Part shown: positions 4,546 to 7,940 of the stretch, one piece after another
Position numbering within the stretch: the first letter of the stretch is position 1
Layout of the letters: the number at the start of each line of letters is the position of its first letter
NCBI GenBank assembly: GCA_030607235.1
Contig: JAUWEX010000040.1
Location: 1 to 7,940 of the forward strand
DNA from: Planctomycetota bacterium
GTDB lineage: Bacteria > Planctomycetota > B129-G9
Length of the DNA stretch: 7,940 nucleotides
Direction: 5' to 3'
The notes under the pieces: model-generated
Databases searched by the model: none
The model's input: the letters and a program-made list of their open reading frames with translations, nothing else
What the model was told of the DNA's origin: nothing
Made by a program: the position numbers and the translations under genes

Positions 4546-7091
4546 ACCCCCCGAAATACCGGCGCGGCAGCGCGCTGCTCACCGCGATCGTGTCGCTGAC
4601 GGTTCTCGCCGTCATCGCCGCCCTCTTCGCGCCCGTCCTTATCACCGGCGGGCGTCTGGTCGCGGCGCGCGACGACGCGGCCCACGCCAAAACGCTGGCG
4701 CAGGGCTATTTCGAATACGCCACCGCACTGATCTACGCCGACACCTTCGGGCGGGACGGCATCGCTTACAACAACGACGATGGCGACGAAGGCTACGACT
4801 GGCTCGGGGACGACTTCGGCGGCTACACACTGGCGCAACTGCGCGACGGCGTCGAAATTTTCAACGGCCACAGCGAAAATCTCTCGGCGAGCGTTCGCCT
4901 GCGGATCGTCGACCACGAAAGCCTTGCCAACATCAACGTACACGGCAATTTTTACGGCCCCGACTGCACGACCAACGTCGGCCACGGTGTATCGCCCGCC
5001 GAGATCGCGCTCGAGCGCGCGATAGCCGCGGCGGAACTGCCGGAGAGCATCTTTCCCGACGAGGCCGAGGCCGCCGAAGCCGCGCACAAACTCGCCCGAC
5101 AGATTATCTCCTCGGCGCGCTTTTACGCGATACCGGACTATTTCCCCGGCGGCGCGCGCGACCGGCTGGACAACCACGCGCGCAAAAATTACCTCGGCGG
5201 CGCTGACGCCAACCGCACCGGCTTCGCCGAGCCGCACGAATTCACCAGAGAACTCAACGACTTTGCCGACAACACAACGGCGGATTCCGGCTTCCCCAGT
5301 TTTTTCGCGCAGGGACCCTCGCAGGAGCGCTTCGGGCTGGACACCGAACTCGCCCTGCAATACGCGCGCTTCTACCCCGACGATCCGAACACCGAAGCCG
5401 GGCGCGTGGAGGATTTCGCCCGCGACGACAGGGCCGGGCGGCTCATCGAAAAGAACCGCCTGTTTCTGCACTGCCTGCGGGCCGTGGACGACGACACGCT
5501 CAAGGCGCGCGCGTTGTTCGCGGCGGTGGCCGAGCGGGTCTGCACGTTTTCCGGCGACCCCGACGTGGCCCCCGACATGGCCTGGCGAATCAACATCAAC
5601 GACGACTCCGCACCAAACATCGAGCGACTGTACGCGCTGTTGCAAAAATGCGACAGCCTCAACGTGAACGAGGCGCGACAGGTCGTAGCCAACCTCAAGG
5701 CCTATCTGGCCGACTCCGGCTCGAAGCCGGTTGAAAGCGCGGATCGTTCATTCATGGGTTATCACGGTCTCGCGCGATTTCTGCAGTTCAGCGAGGTCTG
5801 GTTTTCGGCCAGCGGCTCGCGCAGGACGCTTTACGTCGAACTTGGCAATCCGTTTCTTACCGCCCCCGCCGCAGAAGGCGCGGACAACGTGGCGATCGAT
5901 TTAAGCGGCATGGAAATTCGGCTGCGGCTGGTCGACAGCGGGCAGGTCTACGTCGCGCGGCTAAGCGGAGCCATCCCGCGCGGCACCGCCAAAAGCGGGC
6001 GCGGCTGTTTCGCCTTCCGGCTCGGCACCGGCCCGGCGCGCATACCGGCCCTGAATTTCAGTCCCGCGCTAAGCATCGATGCGATTGATTCGCCGGAAAA
6101 AATTGAGTCGCTGGAACTCTGGTGCGCCTCCGGCGTCGGCAATCCCTTTCCCGACGGTCCGCTCGATCGGATTCCGTGGGTCGTTCTGGCGGCCTGTTCG
6201 GGCGTGAGCCGCGAGCGGATAGACCTGCTGGGCGCGGCGGGCGACTTGGAGAACTGGGCCGCGTCGCAGGCATCGCGCGGCCAGACCCTGACCCTGCCCA
6301 ACTCCGTGGCGCTGCCCGGCAGCGACGCGGTCTGCGCGTCGTACCTCGAGATCGGCGGCGACGGCAACCGCTTCGCGACCGTCGGCGAGTTTTTCCGCCT
6401 CCTGGCGATCGGCCCCTCGTACGACCCGCGCACGGGCGGCGCGTTTGAGAGCATGGCGGATTTCGTCGAGTACCTCTCGGCGCACCGCGAAGACACGAAG
6501 TTGTTTTGCCGCCTGTCGAGCAGGGACAAGGCGATGCTTTATGATGCGCTGACCTCCTGCGCGCCGCTGCCGGAAGGCTTTGTGCGTGCCGAGGACAGGT
6601 TTGTGCGCGAGGGGCGGATCAACGTGAACACGGCGTTGCGCGGCACGCTGCTGGCGCTGCCGTTTGTGGGCGAGAATTATTCCGACAGCACGATAGACGC
6701 CGACGATCTCATAGACGAGTTTCAGGGCGGCGATCCCGCGCAAGACCGGTCGGACCTTGCACGGTACTCGCGGCTGAACGCCTGGGGCGATCCGCTTGTT
6801 CCGCGGAGCCGTTTCCCGAATAATTTTGATTCATCGCCGCTGTCGCGGGCGAGGATCGAGCACCCGGAGGAAAAAGAATTCGTCCCCGCGCTTATGCAGA
6901 AATATCTCACGACGCGCTCGAACGTTTTTACAGTGCTGGTCGAGGTGGAGTTGCGCTCGGCTGCGGGCCGCGTGGTCGCGCGCGAGCGGCTGGTCGGCAT
7001 CATCGACCGCTCACGTCCGGCGGACGCCAACTCTGCGGTCTTTAGCCCGCGCCTGCGGGTGATCCTTAGGCATTTTCTTGATTGGGATTGA
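4536..7091 (+). CDS. Giant K-like minor pseudopilin (851 aa)
   Basis: GspK family proteins are usually about 320 aa; this one is 851 aa. The N-terminus has a basic leader ending RRG (9-11), then SALLTAIVSLTVLAVIAALF (12-31). It lacks Glu at +5, as K proteins do, which suits a cap at the pseudopilus tip. Three family-like motifs occur: DHESLANINVHG (126-137), AWRININDDSAPNIERL (349-365) and REGRINVNTALRGTLLALPFVG (691-712). The last is the typical K signature, with a helix-hairpin-helix-like context. The segment at about 405-570 is beta-rich (TLYVELGNPF 431-440, MEIRLRLVDSG 459-469). The C-terminus has the TTRSNVFTVLVEVEL strand (792-806) and a closing RERLVGIIDRS (816-826), common in large pseudopilins of PVC bacteria. 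An acidic loop, NNDDGDEGYDW, is at 79-89. From memory it matches cassette protein A of the Verru_Chthon cassette. Its end overlaps the convergent RseC-like gene by 26 nt. Confidence 0.85.
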   Translation: MLLNPPKYRRGSALLTAIVSLTVLAVIAALFAPVLITGGRLVAARDDAAHAKTLAQGYFEYATALIYADTFGRDGIAYNNDDGDEGYDWLGDDFGGYTLAQLRDGVEIFNGHSENLSASVRLRIVDHESLANINVHGNFYGPDCTTNVGHGVSPAEIALERAIAAAELPESIFPDEAEAAEAAHKLARQIISSARFYAIPDYFPGGARDRLDNHARKNYLGGADANRTGFAEPHEFTRELNDFADNTTADSGFPSFFAQGPSQERFGLDTELALQYARFYPDDPNTEAGRVEDFARDDRAGRLIEKNRLFLHCLRAVDDDTLKARALFAAVAERVCTFSGDPDVAPDMAWRININDDSAPNIERLYALLQKCDSLNVNEARQVVANLKAYLADSGSKPVESADRSFMGYHGLARFLQFSEVWFSASGSRRTLYVELGNPFLTAPAAEGADNVAIDLSGMEIRLRLVDSGQVYVARLSGAIPRGTAKSGRGCFAFRLGTGPARIPALNFSPALSIDAIDSPEKIESLELWCASGVGNPFPDGPLDRIPWVVLAACSGVSRERIDLLGAAGDLENWAASQASRGQTLTLPNSVALPGSDAVCASYLEIGGDGNRFATVGEFFRLLAIGPSYDPRTGGAFESMADFVEYLSAHREDTKLFCRLSSRDKAMLYDALTSCAPLPEGFVRAEDRFVREGRINVNTALRGTLLALPFVGENYSDSTIDADDLIDEFQGGDPAQDRSDLARYSRLNAWGDPLVPRSRFPNNFDSSPLSRARIEHPEEKEFVPALMQKYLTTRSNVFTVLVEVELRSAAGRVVARERLVGIIDRSRPADANSAVFSPRLRVILRHFLDWD

Positions 7092-7533
7092 CGCGCTCCT
7101 CATCCGCGTCGGGAAACGAGACGATCATCGAGGTCGCCTTTTTGCGGATAAGCAGGCGGTCGATCAGGCGCACGCAGAAAAAACTCACTCCCAGACTTGC
7201 CACGCCCATCAGCAGCATTCCCGCGCTTGCCGCGGTTTCCGTGCCGAACAGCGCCCCTCCCAAGTAATATCCCGCCGCCCCGAACGCGCCCAGTAGGACC
7301 AGCGGCAGGACGAAAAACAGCAGCGCGCCAACATAGCGCGACGGCAGCGGCACCTCGACGATTACGCGATCGCCGGGCTTGATGCCGTGCGGATTGGGGA
7401 CCTCGACGGTGCGCTCGTCGTCGAGGCCTTTCGCGCAGATCCGGCAGCCCGCGCAGCCCGCGGGGTCCTTGGGCCGCAGGCGGATCAGCGCCGTCCCGCC
7501 GCGCACCTCTACGACTTTGCCTTCTTCGCGCAT
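7066..7533 (-). CDS. RseC/MucC-like membrane protein
   Basis: Protein of 155 aa, the usual size for the RseC/MucC family. These are inner-membrane proteins linked to sigma-E regulation, and to reduction of SoxR together with Rnf-type electron transport in Proteobacteria. An N-terminal small beta domain (EEGKVVEVRGGTALIRLRP, 3-21) carries a cysteine cluster CAGCRIC (C27, C30, C33). A GDRVIVEVP strand follows (54-62), then two membrane helices at about 69-92 and 103-122, and a basic cytoplasmic-type end (RLLIRKK). The cysteine cluster suggests metal or redox chemistry, but no partner (Rnf, SoxR, RseA/B) is in the window, so its role is inferred from the family. The start is fixed by GAGGAG 9 nt upstream, inside the last codons of the universal stress protein gene 6 nt away. 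The two form an operon on this strand. Its last codons overlap the end of the K-like gene. Confidence 0.85.
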   Translation of the reverse strand: MREEGKVVEVRGGTALIRLRPKDPAGCAGCRICAKGLDDERTVEVPNPHGIKPGDRVIVEVPLPSRYVGALLFFVLPLVLLGAFGAAGYYLGGALFGTETAASAGMLLMGVASLGVSFFCVRLIDRLLIRKKATSMIVSFPDADEERVNPNQENA

Positions 7534-7539
7534 CTTAAA

Positions 7540-7940
7540 TTACTCCTCGCTTTCTTCGGGTGTGGCCGCGCGGATGGTGAGCACAGGGCACGGCGACGTG
7601 CGGACGACGCGTTCGGCGGTGGAGCCGATGAGGAAGTGCGCCAGGCCGGTGCGGCCGTGCGTGCCGAGCACGATCATGTCGACGCCCCGTTCTTCGGCGT
7701 AGCGCAGAATCTCGGCGCAGGGCTTGCCGCCGATGGCGACGGTGGTGATTTCGGGCACGGCGACCCTGTGCCGCGCAGCTATTTCGTCGAGCATCTTTTT
7801 CACGGCATTGAGACGGGTTTTTAGTTGTCGGGCGACCTCGGCCTCGTCCATGTAGTATTCCGGCGGTGTGAACTCGAACGACTCGCACACGTGTAGCAGG
7901 ACCAGTTCGGCTTTTTGCCACGCGCAGACGGCCAGGGCGT
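7540..7940 (-). CDS. Universal stress protein, ATP-binding type (5' end outside window)
   Basis: A reading frame of 132 visible residues with no in-frame stop to the right edge. A GTG at 7888-7890 is sometimes the first possible start, but the frame continues upstream with ALAVCAWQKAELVLLHV, the standard second-strand region of the USP fold. That GTG is therefore an internal Val, and roughly 20-25 residues, including the first strand, lie beyond the window. The ATP-binding motif G-x2-G-x9-G-S is complete (GTHGRTG ... IGS, positions 7621-7665), preceded by the VDMIVLG strand and followed by AERVVRTSPCPVLTI. This places it with the nucleotide-binding universal stress proteins, soluble cytoplasmic regulators of stress and energy state. 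It is the upstream gene of an operon with the RseC-like gene. Confidence 0.92.
   Translation of the reverse strand, partial: ALAVCAWQKAELVLLHVCESFEFTPPEYYMDEAEVARQLKTRLNAVKKMLDEIAARHRVAVPEITTVAIGGKPCAEILRYAEERGVDMIVLGTHGRTGLAHFLIGSTAERVVRTSPCPVLTIRAATPEESEE
7543..7548 (-). promoter_or_regulatory. Ribosome binding site GAGGAG for the RseC-like gene
   Basis: On the minus strand GAGGAG encodes the final Glu-Glu of the universal stress protein, immediately before its TAA, and is spaced 9 nt from the ATG at 7533. This supports translational linkage of the two genes. Confidence 0.8.

Noticed and set aside
5035..5090. Ala/Glu-rich, GCC/GAG-repetitive stretch in the K-like gene
   Set aside because: It encodes an ordinary helix (EAEAAEAAHK) in the normal frame and shows no regular repeat unit.
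7888..7890. GTG as start of the universal stress protein
   Set aside because: The frame continues upstream to the window edge with residues that match the conserved second-strand region of the family, and no ribosome binding site precedes the GTG.

Overview
This is a GC-rich, gene-dense bacterial window of 7.9 kb. Two secreted proteins carry PEP-CTERM (exosortase-type) anchors, which points to a Gram-negative-type envelope. Next to them is a four-gene pseudopilin cassette with an unusually large K-like member. From memory, this combination is typical of the Verrucomicrobia/Lentisphaerae/Kiritimatiellae/Planctomycetes assemblage. The lineage is an inference, because no marker gene is present.

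Layout on the + strand. Positions 6-1957 hold two translationally coupled PEP-CTERM surface proteins that share an ATGA stop/start junction. The first has a probable beta-sandwich domain and the second looks like a beta-propeller. A 116-nt spacer (1958-2073) follows and contains two mutually exclusive GC-rich stem-loops. Positions 2074-7091 hold four overlapping genes with the H-I-J-K logic of type II secretion minor pseudopilins: H-like (406 aa), I/PilV-like (150 aa), J-like (273 aa) and K-like (851 aa). The H-like protein carries an extra C-terminal beta-rich domain of about 200 aa, and the K-like protein is more than twice the usual length. No secretion ATPase, platform protein, secretin, major pseudopilin or exosortase lies in the window, so these must come from elsewhere in the genome.

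Layout on the - strand. Running convergently from the right edge are a universal stress protein gene (5' end cut off by the window edge) and, 6 nt downstream, an RseC/MucC-like membrane protein. The end of the RseC-like gene overlaps the end of the K-like gene by 26 nt. This pair looks like ordinary housekeeping or redox/stress functions unrelated to the surface cassette.

Working model (inference): the left six genes form one cell-surface module. Two exosortase-anchored extracellular proteins are made together with a specialised pseudopilus tip whose first subunit displays an adhesin- or lectin-like domain. The cassette resembles the four-gene 'Verru_Chthon cassette' that I recall from Verrucomicrobia. 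The main novelty is the fusion and enlargement of the pseudopilins and their linkage to a beta-sandwich/propeller PEP-CTERM pair. No RNA genes, CRISPR arrays, insertion sequences or tRNAs were seen.
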